Shown one piece after another: positions 15,129 through 24,328 of a stretch of DNA of 51,790 bases. This DNA comes from Verrucomicrobiota bacterium (GTDB lineage Bacteria > Verrucomicrobiota > Verrucomicrobiia > Chthoniobacterales > UBA10450), in NCBI GenBank assembly GCA_003219695.1, contig QHQA01000114.1, positions 1-51,790 of the forward strand, in the 5' to 3' direction. How positions within the stretch are numbered: the first letter of the stretch is position 1; the number at the start of each line of letters is the position of its first letter. The notes beneath the pieces are model-generated. The model saw only the letters and a program-made list of their open reading frames with translations, had not been told where the DNA came from and ran no database searches. Position numbers and translations under genes: made by a program.

Positions 15129-16421
15129 TTATTTTCCTTTGGCTTTTAGTTTTACTGTCAATCCTTGCACGGCCGCAATCTCGGCCTGTTCATCTTTTGT
15201 AATAGGCGTGTCGCTGACAGCATTCCAGTATTCGCCTTCGACAAAGATGCGGCCGCCGCGCGAGTCGATTGGCGTCAGGGCGGTCACTATCTTTCCAATC
15301 AGTGTTTCCTTGCCCACCTTCACAGGCAGGCGCTGCGCGCGCAGGCCTTTTCCAATTACGAAAACGAAAAACGCCGCGGTGACCAAGGTGGCTGGAATAA
15401 TGTAGTTGAGCGACAAACGAAACAGCGGATCGGCGCGATTGAACAGCATCAGCGAACCGACCAGAAATGAAATGATGCCGCCGACCGTCAAGACCCCGTG
15501 CGTGGTCGCATAGACATCAATAACGAACAGCATCAGGGCGAGCGCGATTAAGACAAGACCAGTCACGTTCACCGGCAGGATCGCTGCCATATAAAGGAAG
15601 AGAAGCAACGCAATCGCGCCCGCGACCCCGGGCAGGATTGCGCCGGGTGTACTCACTTCGGCGATGATCCCGTAGATCGCGATGAGCATGAGGATAAACA
15701 TCACCTCGGGTCGCCACAGTTTTTGAAAGACACGCTCTGCGGGTGACATCTTTACCTCGGCCACCTCGGCGCCAGCGGTCTTCAACGGTTTGCCGTCCAC
15801 TATGCGGCCATTTAGTTTTTGTAACAGGTCGGGCATATCGGTCGCGATGAGATCAATCACTTTTAATTGCACCGCCTTCTCTGCCGTGATCGACGCGCTC
15901 TCTTTCACGGCCGACTTCGCCCATTCGACGTTGCGCTGACGTTTGCCGGCAATGGTCTCGATGTAGCTCACGGAGAAGTTCTCCAGTTTTTGTTTCATCG
16001 TTTGGTCGGTCTTCTCTTCGCCGCCGCTGGGAAAACCGCCTATCGAAACTGGGTGCGCGGCGCCAATGGTGGTGGCGGGCGCCATCGCCGCGATGTTGGC
16101 GGCAATGGTGATGAAACAACCCGCGCTAGTGGCGGTCGCGCCGGTCGGAGACACATAAACGACGATTGGCACGGGCGAGCCCAGAAAACTTTGCACAATT
16201 TTCTGCGTGGAATCGAGCAGGCCGCCCGGTGTGTTGAGTTGAATAATCAGGCACTGCGCATTTTGTGTCTGAGCTTCTTCGATGCTTCTTGAAATATAAC
16301 TGGCTGTCGCGGGCCCGATCGCGCCGTCGATCTTGATAAGAAAAACTTTCTCGGCCGCGAGAGCTGCAGGCACTGCTGCACAAGCCAGCCAGAGAACCAG
16401 GCTTGTCAACACGGTCTTCAT
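15129..16421 (-). CDS. nfeD: NfeD family membrane-bound ClpP-class serine protease
   Basis: The 430-residue protein starts with a signal peptide (MKTVLTSLVLWLACAAVPAA), followed by a ClpP-like protease domain (about residues 25-230) with LNTPGGLLDSTQKIV and ATSAGCFITIAANIAAMAP, the latter holding the likely catalytic serine. Four or five membrane helices (about 235-350) lead to a C-terminal OB-fold NfeD domain (GKIVTALTPIDSRGGRIFVEGEYWNAVSD). This long form is thought to cleave slipin-type partners and act in membrane quality control. It is immediately upstream of slipin. Confidence 0.94.
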   Translation of the reverse strand: MKTVLTSLVLWLACAAVPAALAAEKVFLIKIDGAIGPATASYISRSIEEAQTQNAQCLIIQLNTPGGLLDSTQKIVQSFLGSPVPIVVYVSPTGATATSAGCFITIAANIAAMAPATTIGAAHPVSIGGFPSGGEEKTDQTMKQKLENFSVSYIETIAGKRQRNVEWAKSAVKESASITAEKAVQLKVIDLIATDMPDLLQKLNGRIVDGKPLKTAGAEVAEVKMSPAERVFQKLWRPEVMFILMLIAIYGIIAEVSTPGAILPGVAGAIALLLFLYMAAILPVNVTGLVLIALALMLFVIDVYATTHGVLTVGGIISFLVGSLMLFNRADPLFRLSLNYIIPATLVTAAFFVFVIGKGLRAQRLPVKVGKETLIGKIVTALTPIDSRGGRIFVEGEYWNAVSDTPITKDEQAEIAAVQGLTVKLKAKGK

Positions 16422-16458
16422 TCGCTTGATCCGAATCGTCGCGCGCCTCTCCGCGCGC

Positions 16459-16944
16459 TTAAGCTCCTTTCATCGGCTGAAGCTTGATGGCCAGCTCTTG
16501 GACCTTTGGCTTCACGATTTTCTCGTAATCGCGGTAGCTCATTTTAATCGCGTCGGTATGCGTGCCCGCTTCGAAGACAATGTAGTCCTGTTCCGTCAGA
16601 TGCTTGTCCACGTAGGTTGGCAGGCCATAGAGATTACCAAAGGGCGGCATCGCGCCGATGGCGCAATCGGAGAAGAGCGCTTTGAATTCCCGCTCCTGGT
16701 CGAGTGAGCCCGGTTTGCCGATTGCTTTCTCGACCTTCTCCAAATCGATCTGGTGATCTGCCGGCAGCACCATCATCAAATGCTGTTCTCCCGATTTTAT
16801 CATGACGACCTTGGCATGATGCCGGCCTTTCACGTGCTCGGCCTGCGCGATTCGTTGCGCAGTCACCGCCTCGGGATGATGCAGGATTTGGTACTGCACC
16901 TTGTTTTCATTCAAACAATCGATCAGTCGTTTTGGTATTTCCAT
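16459..16944 (-). CDS. YbaK/EbsC family aminoacyl-tRNA deacylase-like protein
   Basis: The 161-residue protein has the YbaK fold: IDCLNENKVQYQILHHPEAVTA at the N-terminus, RHHAKVVMIKSGEQHLMMVLPADHQIDLEK near 42-71 (including the conserved lysine of the family), and AIGAMPPFGNLYGLPTYVD near 95-113. Relatives hydrolyse mischarged tRNAs such as Cys-tRNA-Pro or Ala-tRNA-Pro. It is transcribed toward nfeD with a 37-base gap, so it might head that operon. Substrate specificity cannot be read here. Confidence 0.87.
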   Translation of the reverse strand: MEIPKRLIDCLNENKVQYQILHHPEAVTAQRIAQAEHVKGRHHAKVVMIKSGEQHLMMVLPADHQIDLEKVEKAIGKPGSLDQEREFKALFSDCAIGAMPPFGNLYGLPTYVDKHLTEQDYIVFEAGTHTDAIKMSYRDYEKIVKPKVQELAIKLQPMKGA

Positions 16945-17063
16945 AAACGCCTCCGAGGCAAATTATCACTTTCCCAGCCGATCTCTACTTCTGAGAGATC
17001 CCAACAATTTGAGCACAAAAAGAACACCGCCGAAGAGGCACCGGCGCGCGAAAGATTTTGTGT

Positions 17064-17297
17064 ATGGCTACATGTGAAGTTTGTGAAAATGAATATGACA
17101 AGGCGTTTGAAGTCGTCGTTGGCGGGGAACATCACACCTTCGATAGCTTCGAGTGCGCTATCCACGCGCTGGCGCCCGAGTGCCCGCACTGCCATTGCCG
17201 AGTAGTCGGCCACGGCGTTGAAGCGGACGGACAAATCTTCTGTTGCGTCCACTGCGCGCGCACGGCCGGCAAAACACAGTTAAAAGACCGCGTGTGA
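17064..17297 (+). CDS. Small Cys/His-rich metal-binding protein, metallothionein-like
   Basis: The 77-residue protein starts at the ATG at 17064 (MATCEVCENEYDKAF). Eight cysteines and several histidines occur as CEVC, GGEHHTFDSFECAIH, CPHCHCRV and CCVHC. The FDSFECAIHALAP block with a treble-clef-like spacing is shared with small proteins annotated as prokaryotic metallothioneins or TRASH-like zinc proteins. It probably binds zinc or copper. The next gene is a Cu,Zn superoxide dismutase on the same strand, a reasonable neighbour for a metal-binding protein, although 165 bp separate them. Confidence 0.7.
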   Translation: MATCEVCENEYDKAFEVVVGGEHHTFDSFECAIHALAPECPHCHCRVVGHGVEADGQIFCCVHCARTAGKTQLKDRV

Positions 17298-17462
17298 GCA
17301 TTGCCACCGCCGAGGCAGTGCTAGTTGGCGCGGGTCGGTCTGGTCGGTGGATTGGGTCCGGAGCTTGGCCTCACCGTCCACCGGCCCGTGTGGCACCTTG
17401 ACTTAACCGGAGTTGGCGAGATGCAACCGAACCTCTCGGGAATTGCGAAGCAAAGATGCGCT

Positions 17463-18011
17463 ATGAATTCCTGTCGGGCTTCATTTGTTTGCCTGATCTC
17501 TTTGTCGTTCGCTGGTCTCACGGCGCAGGCGCAGCCGGAGGAAAAATCGTCGGCTCCTTTAAAGGGGGTTGCGGTGCTTCATCCCACGGCGGGCAACAAA
17601 GTGAGCGGCACGGTCACATTTACCGAAGTTGCCGATGGCGTGCAGGTCCATGCAGAGATAATGGGTCTGAGCCCCGGCAAGCATGGCTTTCACGTTCATG
17701 AATTCGGCGATTGCAGCGCGGCAGATGCCAGTTCCGCCGGGGCTCATTTTAATCCGACCAAAAAACCGCACGCTGGACCAGACGCAACCGAGCGGCATGT
17801 GGGCGACATGGGAAATGTGGAAGCAGACGCTTCCGGCAAGGCGAAGCTGGAGTATGTGGACCATGAAATGTCGCTGACCAATGACCAAACATCGGTGATC
17901 GGGCGCTCGGTGATTGTACATGCGAAGGCGGACGATCTAAAATCTCAGCCGGCCGGCGACTCCGGCGCGCGCGTTGCCTGTGGCGTCATCGGGCGGGCAA
18001 AAGGCGAGTGA
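17463..18011 (+). CDS. sodC: Superoxide dismutase [Cu-Zn], exported
   Basis: The 182-residue product has a signal peptide (MNSCRASFVCLISLSFAGLTAQAQ) for the periplasm. The enzyme marks are GKHGFHVHEFGDCS with two copper histidines and the disulfide cysteine, GAHFNPTKKPHAGPDATERHVGDMGN with the zinc ligands, VIGRSVIVHAKADDL with the last copper histidine, and GARVACGVIG with the second cysteine. All catalytic residues are present. The start at 17463 places the signal peptide correctly; an upstream ATG at 17421 is possible but adds a hydrophilic lead. Confidence 0.94.
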   Translation: MNSCRASFVCLISLSFAGLTAQAQPEEKSSAPLKGVAVLHPTAGNKVSGTVTFTEVADGVQVHAEIMGLSPGKHGFHVHEFGDCSAADASSAGAHFNPTKKPHAGPDATERHVGDMGNVEADASGKAKLEYVDHEMSLTNDQTSVIGRSVIVHAKADDLKSQPAGDSGARVACGVIGRAKGE

Positions 18012-18150
18012 GCGCACGACTGCCGCGAAGCTTGGCCATCCTGACCACGATTCATCAGCGGTTTCGAAAAAATCCTTTGTCGTAATCTCTTTGCTCGACA
18101 GAGCAGATTTCATTTGATCAATTAGAGGAAACCATCGCCCAAACACGCTT

Positions 18151-18549
18151 ATGCCACGAATACTCAAAACTGAATTAGCGCCCGAAAACGGCTGCATCAT
18201 CGACATGAAATGGAAAGTTGGTCCGCTGAGCTATCACGCTTCCGCCGCGGGAAAAGTGGAAGCGCCGATGGTGACAGAGCACATACGGCTGCCTGAGCTG
18301 GTGCTTTACGACCACGCCGGATTTGCGGGAGCCTACGCGCGTACCAATCTGAGTTTTCATTACATCGGCGATTATTGGAACGATCGGATCAGTTGTCTGA
18401 TCGTGGTCAGCGGGGTGTGGCGATTTTATCGCGACGATTATTACAAGGGCCCGTATTGGGACCTCGGCCCCGGGTATTACGAAAGCTTCTTCGCCGAAAA
18501 AGGCCCGGATGACGTGGTGAGCTCTTTTCAGTGCATCGCGCTGACGTAG
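18151..18549 (+). CDS. Beta/gamma-crystallin-like protein
   Basis: The 132-residue protein has a C-terminal half (about residues 50-130) with two crystallin-type Greek-key motifs: VLYDHAGFAGAYARTNLSFHYIGDYWNDRISCLIV followed by WRFYRDDYYKGPYWDLGPGYYESF and DVVSSFQCIAL. Aromatic residues and the D/N-x-x-S calcium-type sequences (WNDRISC, DVVSSF) are in the expected places. No signal peptide was found. Microbial members often bind calcium and gain stability from it. Function in this cell is unknown. Confidence 0.75.
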   Translation: MPRILKTELAPENGCIIDMKWKVGPLSYHASAAGKVEAPMVTEHIRLPELVLYDHAGFAGAYARTNLSFHYIGDYWNDRISCLIVVSGVWRFYRDDYYKGPYWDLGPGYYESFFAEKGPDDVVSSFQCIALT

Positions 18550-18610
18550 CACGCCGGACTAGACGGATCAGGTCGTCAAATTTAAGTTAAGCTCGTGTCC
18601 GTTCTTGCTT

Positions 18611-18943
18611 ATGAAGCTCAATCACATTCATGTTGGGGTCTGCGACCTTACCGCAGCTCTCGAGTGGCTCGACAGAGTCTGGAAGCTAAAACCCCAGTTC
18701 CACAACGAGCGGATGGCAACTATTTCTTTCGGCTCTTTCATTCTCATTCTCGACGCTGCTGAGGTAGATAGCCCTGCTACGATCGGCTTCGAGAGCGACG
18801 ATTGTGATCGTGACTTCAAGGCTGTGCTCGAGCGAGGTGCGGTTGCACTCGAATCGCCGGGCAACAAGGCGTGGGGCGCCCGTGCTGCATACATTCAGGG
18901 CCCTGGAAAACTTAAGTTCGAGATCGAGGGGCCACTGGGGTGA
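18611..18943 (+). CDS. VOC superfamily (glyoxalase-like) protein
   Basis: The 110-residue protein starts at the ATG at 18611 (a TTG two codons before is possible). KLNHIHVGVCDLTAALEWLDRVWKLKP is a vicinal-oxygen-chelate first strand and helix with the metal histidine, FGSFILILDAAE the central strands, and YIQGPGKLKFEIEGP the last strand with the metal glutamate. One beta-alpha-beta-beta-beta pair is present, so the enzyme would be a dimer. Substrate unknown. Confidence 0.8.
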   Translation: MKLNHIHVGVCDLTAALEWLDRVWKLKPQFHNERMATISFGSFILILDAAEVDSPATIGFESDDCDRDFKAVLERGAVALESPGNKAWGARAAYIQGPGKLKFEIEGPLG

Positions 18944-18985
18944 TTTTTCAATTCTAGCGGCCAAGCCAAGTGCTGCAGCCGACGG

Positions 18986-19927
18986 CTAACCGACTATTCT
19001 AGCAACATCTCCCGCGCAACCCCAGGATAGCGTGAAGCCAGAGCCGCCGTGGCCGTAATTGTGAATGACGGTGCGCCCGTCACGCAGGCGGTCGCGCTCG
19101 AGACGCACGCCTGATTTCCGGTATGGGCGCAGCCCGACGCGTTCGGCATGAACGCGCGGTTTGTCGATGTGCAGCACACGGCTGCATTCGGCGACGATGC
19201 GATCCGTGGTCGCGGGGTCAGGCGCGAGATTGTCGCTGAGATCGTTTGTGCCGCCGAAAACGCAATCGTTCCGGCGGGGGATTGCGTACATGAGCGGAGG
19301 ATCATCACACACGATCGCGCACGAGAGATTATCGACCTTCGAGATGATGGCGACCTGGCCGCGGTGCGGCTCAAGTTCGAAATCCTGCACAAGCTCGCGT
19401 GCGCCAATCCCGGCGCAGTTGATCACGAGATCGAATTTTGAATCAACGTCCTCGAGTTTTTCGAAGTGGACGTTTGCGTTGATTTCGCCGCCGGCGGCGA
19501 CAAAACGATCAGCGAGGTAATCGAGATAAATTGTCGTGTCCATGAGTGGGATGATCACGGAAAAGCCGCTCGTGAACGCGCGGGATTCCGCGACTTTGCT
19601 CGGGATGACACAAGCGCCGAGCGGGATAGCCCAATCGGGTATTTGAATTTTGCCGGAGCGCGAGAATTGGCGTAGCTCGATCATCGAGACGCCGCTTGCA
19701 GGAACGCGAGCGAGATCGACAAGCGTGTCAAACGTCTGGAGCGCCCAGGGAATGACTTTTTCTGGTGGCATCGCGTCGTACGGAAACCAAAGAGCCCCCG
19801 CGGCGCCGGATGTTGTTTGCCGGCCGGTTTCTTCCGCGAAAATCGCCGTGGGATATCCACGCTCGGCAAAGCTGACTCCGCAGGTGAGGCCAGACACGCC
19901 TGCGCCAGCGACGGCTACGCGATCCAT
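18986..19927 (-). CDS. FAD-dependent D-amino-acid oxidase family protein
   Basis: The protein (313 residues from MDRVAVAG; a start four codons earlier at 19939 is also open) has a Rossmann FAD loop VAVAGAGVSGLTCGVSFAERG, a TTSGAAGALWFPY block, INCAGIGARELV near 175 and the C-terminal signature HNYGHGGSGFTLSWGCA of D-amino-acid oxidases, with the flavin-contacting GHGGSGF. It would deaminate a D-amino acid with hydrogen peroxide release, possibly handling wall-derived D-residues; the actual substrate is inference. Divergent from mqnC across about 50 bp. Confidence 0.9.
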   Translation of the reverse strand: MDRVAVAGAGVSGLTCGVSFAERGYPTAIFAEETGRQTTSGAAGALWFPYDAMPPEKVIPWALQTFDTLVDLARVPASGVSMIELRQFSRSGKIQIPDWAIPLGACVIPSKVAESRAFTSGFSVIIPLMDTTIYLDYLADRFVAAGGEINANVHFEKLEDVDSKFDLVINCAGIGARELVQDFELEPHRGQVAIISKVDNLSCAIVCDDPPLMYAIPRRNDCVFGGTNDLSDNLAPDPATTDRIVAECSRVLHIDKPRVHAERVGLRPYRKSGVRLERDRLRDGRTVIHNYGHGGSGFTLSWGCAGDVARIVG

Positions 19928-19980
19928 AACCACAATCATCTACGTGCAATGAGCCGCGGCGTCATCTAGAATGAACGCCT

Positions 19981-21072
19981 ATGGTTTCGGTAAATCGAGA
20001 TGGGCTGACGCAAAAAGTGCTCGCGGGCGAACGGATTTCGGCGGACGACGCGCTGGAATTGTATCGTTGGCCGCTGGAAGAACTGGGCGCGCTTGCCAAT
20101 GCCCGGCGCGATTTGGCAAAGGCGAAAAGTTACGGCGGCCGCGGGCGCGAGATCGTGACTTATATCGTGGATCGCAACATCAACTACACGAACGTCTGCA
20201 ATGTCTATTGCAAATTCTGCGCGTTTTATCGGACCGAGAAAGATGAGGACCATTACGTCCTGAGCTTTGAACAGATCGATCAAAAACTGGACGAACTTTC
20301 CGCCGCGGGCGGAGTACAAATTCTGATGCAGGGCGGGCATCATCCGAAATTGCCGTTCGAATGGTATATCGACCTTCTGCATCACATCCGCGAAAAGTAT
20401 CCGCACATCAATATCCACGGATTCAGTCCGCCCGAGTTCCAGCATTTCGCAGAAACCTTTCGGATGCCGTTGCGAGAAGTGATTTCGGAATTCAAAAAAG
20501 CCGGGCTCGGATCAATCCCAGGCGGCGGCGGTGAAATATTGGTGGATCGCGTGCGGAAGAAGATTTCGCCTTTAAAAATCAACAGCGATGAATGGCTGGA
20601 GGTGATGCAGGTCGCGCATGAGCTGGGTTTGAACTCGAGCGCTACGATGATGTTCGGTCACGTCGAGACAATCGACGATCGCGTCGAACATTTGCAGCGC
20701 ATTCGCGATCAACAGGACCGCAGCGGTGGATTCACTGCCTTTATCTGCTGGACCTTTCAACCGCAGCATACCGTGCTCAAAGTGAAGCAGCCCACTGGCG
20801 TGGCTGAATATTTGCGGACACAAGCGCTGGCCCGGATTTTCCTCGACAACATCGAGAACGTGCAAAGCTCCTGGGTGACGCAAGGTCCGGATATCGGCCA
20901 GATCGCACTCAGATATGGCGCAAACGATTTCGGCTCGGTGATGATGGAAGAAAATGTGGTGAGCAGCGCCGGGACGACATTTCGGCTAAATGCTGAGCAG
21001 ATCGAATCGCTCGTTCGAGATGCCGGCTACCAGCCGCGGCGGCGGAATAACTGGTACGAACTTCTAAATTAA
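19981..21072 (+). CDS. mqnC: Cyclic dehypoxanthinyl futalosine synthase MqnC
   Basis: MqnC is a radical SAM enzyme that cyclises dehypoxanthine futalosine in the futalosine route to menaquinone. The 363-residue length is normal. The SAM cluster motif is CNVYCKFCAFYR (C-x3-C-x2-C) near residue 74; ILMQGGHHP near 111, IHGFSPPEF near 139 and SIPGGGGEILVDRVR near 180 are family blocks. The other mqn genes are not in the window. The product, menaquinol, is a likely electron source for the ACIII-caa3 chain encoded at 32-45 kb. Confidence 0.96.
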   Translation: MVSVNRDGLTQKVLAGERISADDALELYRWPLEELGALANARRDLAKAKSYGGRGREIVTYIVDRNINYTNVCNVYCKFCAFYRTEKDEDHYVLSFEQIDQKLDELSAAGGVQILMQGGHHPKLPFEWYIDLLHHIREKYPHINIHGFSPPEFQHFAETFRMPLREVISEFKKAGLGSIPGGGGEILVDRVRKKISPLKINSDEWLEVMQVAHELGLNSSATMMFGHVETIDDRVEHLQRIRDQQDRSGGFTAFICWTFQPQHTVLKVKQPTGVAEYLRTQALARIFLDNIENVQSSWVTQGPDIGQIALRYGANDFGSVMMEENVVSSAGTTFRLNAEQIESLVRDAGYQPRRRNNWYELLN

Positions 21073-21126
21073 AACTCACGGCCGGACTCCCAGTGGAGTC
21101 ACTAGCAACTGTAGAAAATCTTTGCC

Positions 21127-21155
21127 TTGACGATGGGCTTCTTCTTCCCGATATA
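21127..21155 (+). promoter_or_regulatory. Candidate sigma70-type promoter for bamA
   Basis: TTGACG at 21127-21132 is followed after 17 bases by GATATA at 21150-21155, about 50 bases ahead of the bamA start. The -35 box fits consensus at five of six positions; the -10 is weaker. This is the only reasonably placed pair noticed in the mqnC-bamA gap. Confidence 0.4.
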
Positions 21156-21205
21156 GCCGCCTGTTCCGCGTTGGTCCGTTTGCGCGGGATTGCGCTTCTT
21201 AACCT

Positions 21206-23539
21206 ATGAAAGAACTTTCCGGATGGATGCGCCCCCCACTTTCGGCAACCTGGGTCGCATTCATTTGTGCGCTACTGGGAGCGCCATCGGCCCGGTCGCA
21301 AACTCCCCAGGAGGCGCCGCCTCGTCCCATCATCCGGTCGATCGAAGTAGAGTACACAGGGCCCGCCACCGTGAGTAAAGAGCGGCTTCTGGCATATATG
21401 CGGACAAAGGTGGGCCAGCCATATAACGACGTAACCGTGGAGCAGGATGTGGAAGCGCTTTACAAGAGCGGCGCGGTCCAAAATGTTCGCATCTTCGGTG
21501 CGCCAGAAGGCAACGGCATCAAGGTAATCGTCCAGGTGCAGACGCGTTTGGTTGCGCGAGAAATCGTAATCGAAGGAGCCAGACGGATCAGCGCGAAGAA
21601 ACTGCGCAAAGAAATCAAATTGAAACTCAACTACCCGATCAGAGAAGAGGACCTGGAAGAAGGGCGCGAAAAAATCATCGAAATTTATCAGTCCCACGGC
21701 TTCACGGATGTCGGCGTGCAATTCCGTGTGGAACCAATTGATCAGAAGCGTGGGACGGCGCGGGTGATTTTCACTGTGAACGAAGGAGCGAAAGGCGCGG
21801 TGAAACAGATTAGTTTCGAGGGGAACGCGCACTTCAGCGACTGGCGGCTGCGCAAGGAGATGAAAACCAAGCGCAAAACCATCGTCGCCTTTATTGATAA
21901 ATCCGGCCGACTCGACGAGGCGCAACTGCAACAGGACTTGGACAGCCTGCGCGAGTTTTACCAAGACCACGGCTTTATTGACGTGGAAATCAAAAATGTG
22001 CGTCGGGAACGGAATGCAAAGGGCGCGCTCACCATCACCATCGTGATTGCAGAAGGTCCACAGTATCACGTACGCAACCTCACCATTTCAGGTGAGAAGG
22101 TAGCCAAGGAACAAGCGATTCGCGCTCTGCTAAAAATGAAGGAAGGCAGCGTGTATTCGCCAAAGCAATTGCACGACGACGCAAAGGCGGTGGCCGATGC
22201 GTATGGCAGCGGCGGTTACGTCGATCTGGTGGTCACGCCGGAAAGCAGCCCGGCCGGTCCGGCTTTGGTCGATGTGCATTACAATATTGAGGAAGGCGAG
22301 CGCTCATATGTAAATCGGGTCGATATCGAGGGGAACACGCGCACGAAGGACAAGGTCATCCGCCGTGAAGTTCTGGTTGCGCCCGGAGACGTCTTCAACA
22401 CCGTCCGGGTGGATACGACGAAGAAGCGTCTGGAGAATCTCGGCTATTTTTCCAAGGTGGAGACCTACCCGGAAGACACGGATGTGCCGGGCCGCAAGGA
22501 CCTCACGATTTTGGTGCAGGAAAAACGGACGGGCTCGCTGAGTTTTGGGGCGGGCTTCAGCACCGTTGATCAACTGGTGGGATTTGTGGAACTGACGCAA
22601 GGCAATTTCGATTTGTTTAACTGGCCGACCTTTACCGGGGGCGGTCAGAAATTCCGGGTGCGCCTCCAGTACGGCACCGAGCGAAAAGATTTCCTTCTCA
22701 GCTTGACCGAGCCGTACTTCCTCGACCGGCGAGTGTCGCTAGGCGGTCAGCTTTTTTACTCAGAAGCGGATTATCTGAGCGTGGAATACAGCCAGCGCAA
22801 TTACGGGTTCACAATCGAGGCGCGCAAGCCGATTACTTCCTCCATGTACGCGAGCCTGGCATACCAACTGCAGGAGGTCGATATTTTTAATGTGTCCTCC
22901 ACTGCCTCCGCGTTCATCGACTCACAGGAGGGTTCCTTCACCGAGAGCAAGATCTTGTCCAGTGTCGTCTTCGACCGTCGCGACAATCCGTTACTCACGC
23001 GAACCGGGCAACGCGTCACCTTTTCGCCTTATATTGCGGGCGGTTTTCTGGGAGGCGACATCCAGATTTACGGATGGGACCTGGAGGGGGCGCAATATTT
23101 TCGTCTTAAATGGGACACCGTCCTGCTTCTCAACGCCGAGGTTGCCACAGTCGATACGTGGGGCAATGGCACGGAGGTCCCAATCTTTGAGCGCCTCTAT
23201 CTCGGAGGCGCAAATAACCTCCGCGGATTTCCCTACCGCGAAGTTGGACCGCAAGACGCAACGGGTGAACCGATCGGCGGCCAATCCATGGCTCGGGCCA
23301 CAATTGAATGGACTTTCCCCATCATCGAAAAGGCGCGCGGCGCGGTCTTTTACGACACTGGTTTCGTCAATGCTGACCCCTGGTCTTTCGACTTTAAGCA
23401 CATCGTTTCCGATATCGGTGTGGGGATTCGACTGAATCTACCCATTGGCCCGATGCGCCTCGACTATGGATATCCCCTTCAACGCGACGGCTACCATGGC
23501 GGCGGCCACTTCAATTTCAGTGTTGGTTATCAATTTTGA
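21206..23539 (+). CDS. bamA: Outer membrane protein assembly factor BamA
   Basis: BamA folds beta-barrel proteins into the outer membrane. The 777-residue protein has a signal region (about residues 1-32, ending SARSQ), five POTRA repeats (about 45-430; for example GARRISAKKLRKEI, ISFEGNAHFSDWRLRK, LTISGEKVAKEQAI and VDIEGNTRTKDKVIRREV), and a 16-strand barrel (about 440-777) with the lid-contact LRGFPYREVGP (RGF motif) and LRLDYGYP near the end, finishing in an aromatic residue (YQF) as barrel proteins do. An interrupted skp/ompH follows 55 bp downstream, the usual partner. Confidence 0.97.
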   Translation: MKELSGWMRPPLSATWVAFICALLGAPSARSQTPQEAPPRPIIRSIEVEYTGPATVSKERLLAYMRTKVGQPYNDVTVEQDVEALYKSGAVQNVRIFGAPEGNGIKVIVQVQTRLVAREIVIEGARRISAKKLRKEIKLKLNYPIREEDLEEGREKIIEIYQSHGFTDVGVQFRVEPIDQKRGTARVIFTVNEGAKGAVKQISFEGNAHFSDWRLRKEMKTKRKTIVAFIDKSGRLDEAQLQQDLDSLREFYQDHGFIDVEIKNVRRERNAKGALTITIVIAEGPQYHVRNLTISGEKVAKEQAIRALLKMKEGSVYSPKQLHDDAKAVADAYGSGGYVDLVVTPESSPAGPALVDVHYNIEEGERSYVNRVDIEGNTRTKDKVIRREVLVAPGDVFNTVRVDTTKKRLENLGYFSKVETYPEDTDVPGRKDLTILVQEKRTGSLSFGAGFSTVDQLVGFVELTQGNFDLFNWPTFTGGGQKFRVRLQYGTERKDFLLSLTEPYFLDRRVSLGGQLFYSEADYLSVEYSQRNYGFTIEARKPITSSMYASLAYQLQEVDIFNVSSTASAFIDSQEGSFTESKILSSVVFDRRDNPLLTRTGQRVTFSPYIAGGFLGGDIQIYGWDLEGAQYFRLKWDTVLLLNAEVATVDTWGNGTEVPIFERLYLGGANNLRGFPYREVGPQDATGEPIGGQSMARATIEWTFPIIEKARGAVFYDTGFVNADPWSFDFKHIVSDIGVGIRLNLPIGPMRLDYGYPLQRDGYHGGGHFNFSVGYQF

Positions 23540-23594
23540 ACGAATATATATGGTTGCAGTCTAAACCGTTTCCAACCACCTTATCCTCCGTTTT

Positions 23595-24233
23595 ATGAAG
23601 AAGTCCCTGTCCATACTCTTTGCGCTAACCCTTGCCCTTCCGCTTGCGGCGTTCGCACAGGGCACGCTGAAAATCGGAACTGTCGATATGCAGCGCGCTT
23701 TTAAGGAATATAACAAGACCAAGGAAGCCGAAGTAAAGATCAACGACGCGAAGAATGCCGCCAAGAAATAATACGATGACCGGGCTGAAGCTTACAAGAA
23801 GTCGCTGGACGAAATCAATAATCTAAACAAGCAGCTGGAGTCCGCAGCCTTGAGCGCGGATAAGAAAACGCAGGTTGCCAAAGATCGCGACGATAAGATC
23901 GCGAGCATCAAAAGAATGGAGCAGGAGATCAGCGATTTCCGCCAAACCCGTGAACGACAATTGCAGGAACAACTGATGCGCGTGCGAGAAGGAATCGTAA
24001 AGGAAATCACCGACGTCGTAGTGGAGAAAGTCAAAACCAAAAATCTCGACCTGGTCCTCGATAAATCGGGTATGAGCATCAACGGCGTCCCTGTGGTGAT
24101 GTACGCGCCGGACAGTGTCGATTTCACAAGCGATGTTATCGCCACGCTCAACAGGCCGGGTCGCGCTGCAGCTTCAAGCGCAAAAGCTTCAACGAGTAGT
24201 TCTATTACCCCGGCAAGAGCGTCGAAACCTTAA
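23595..24233 (+). pseudogene. skp: Skp/OmpH-family periplasmic chaperone interrupted by a nonsense codon
   Basis: The frame starts with a signal peptide (MKKSLSILFALTLALPLAAFAQ), then GTLKIGTVDMQRAFKEYNKT, the classic OmpH start. At residue 59 (23769-23771) a TAA occurs after NAAKK, and the same frame continues YDDRAEAYKKSLDEINNLNKQLES and a coiled-coil to VVMYAPDSVDFTSDVI at 24233. A GAA-to-TAA change would explain it. Nothing else in the gene is decayed. It is a recent mutation, a sequencing or assembly error, or stop-codon readthrough. The full length would be 212 residues, normal for the family. bamA-skp order is typical. Confidence 0.85.
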
Positions 24234-24252
24234 ATTACATTCGATCATTCGG

Positions 24253-24285
24253 AAATACACGCGGGCCAAACTCGCGTGTATTTTT
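24253..24285 (+). terminator. Rho-independent terminator after skp
   Basis: AAATACACGCG at 24253-24263 pairs with CGCGTGTATTT at 24273-24283, an 11-bp perfect stem with a nine-base loop, running into TTTTT. It follows the skp stop by about 20 bases and should end the bamA-skp transcript. It is the cleanest intrinsic terminator noticed in the window. Confidence 0.88.
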
Positions 24286-24328
24286 GCGTACACGCAGAGC
24301 CGCAAGCTTACATAACGACGATTTGTGA

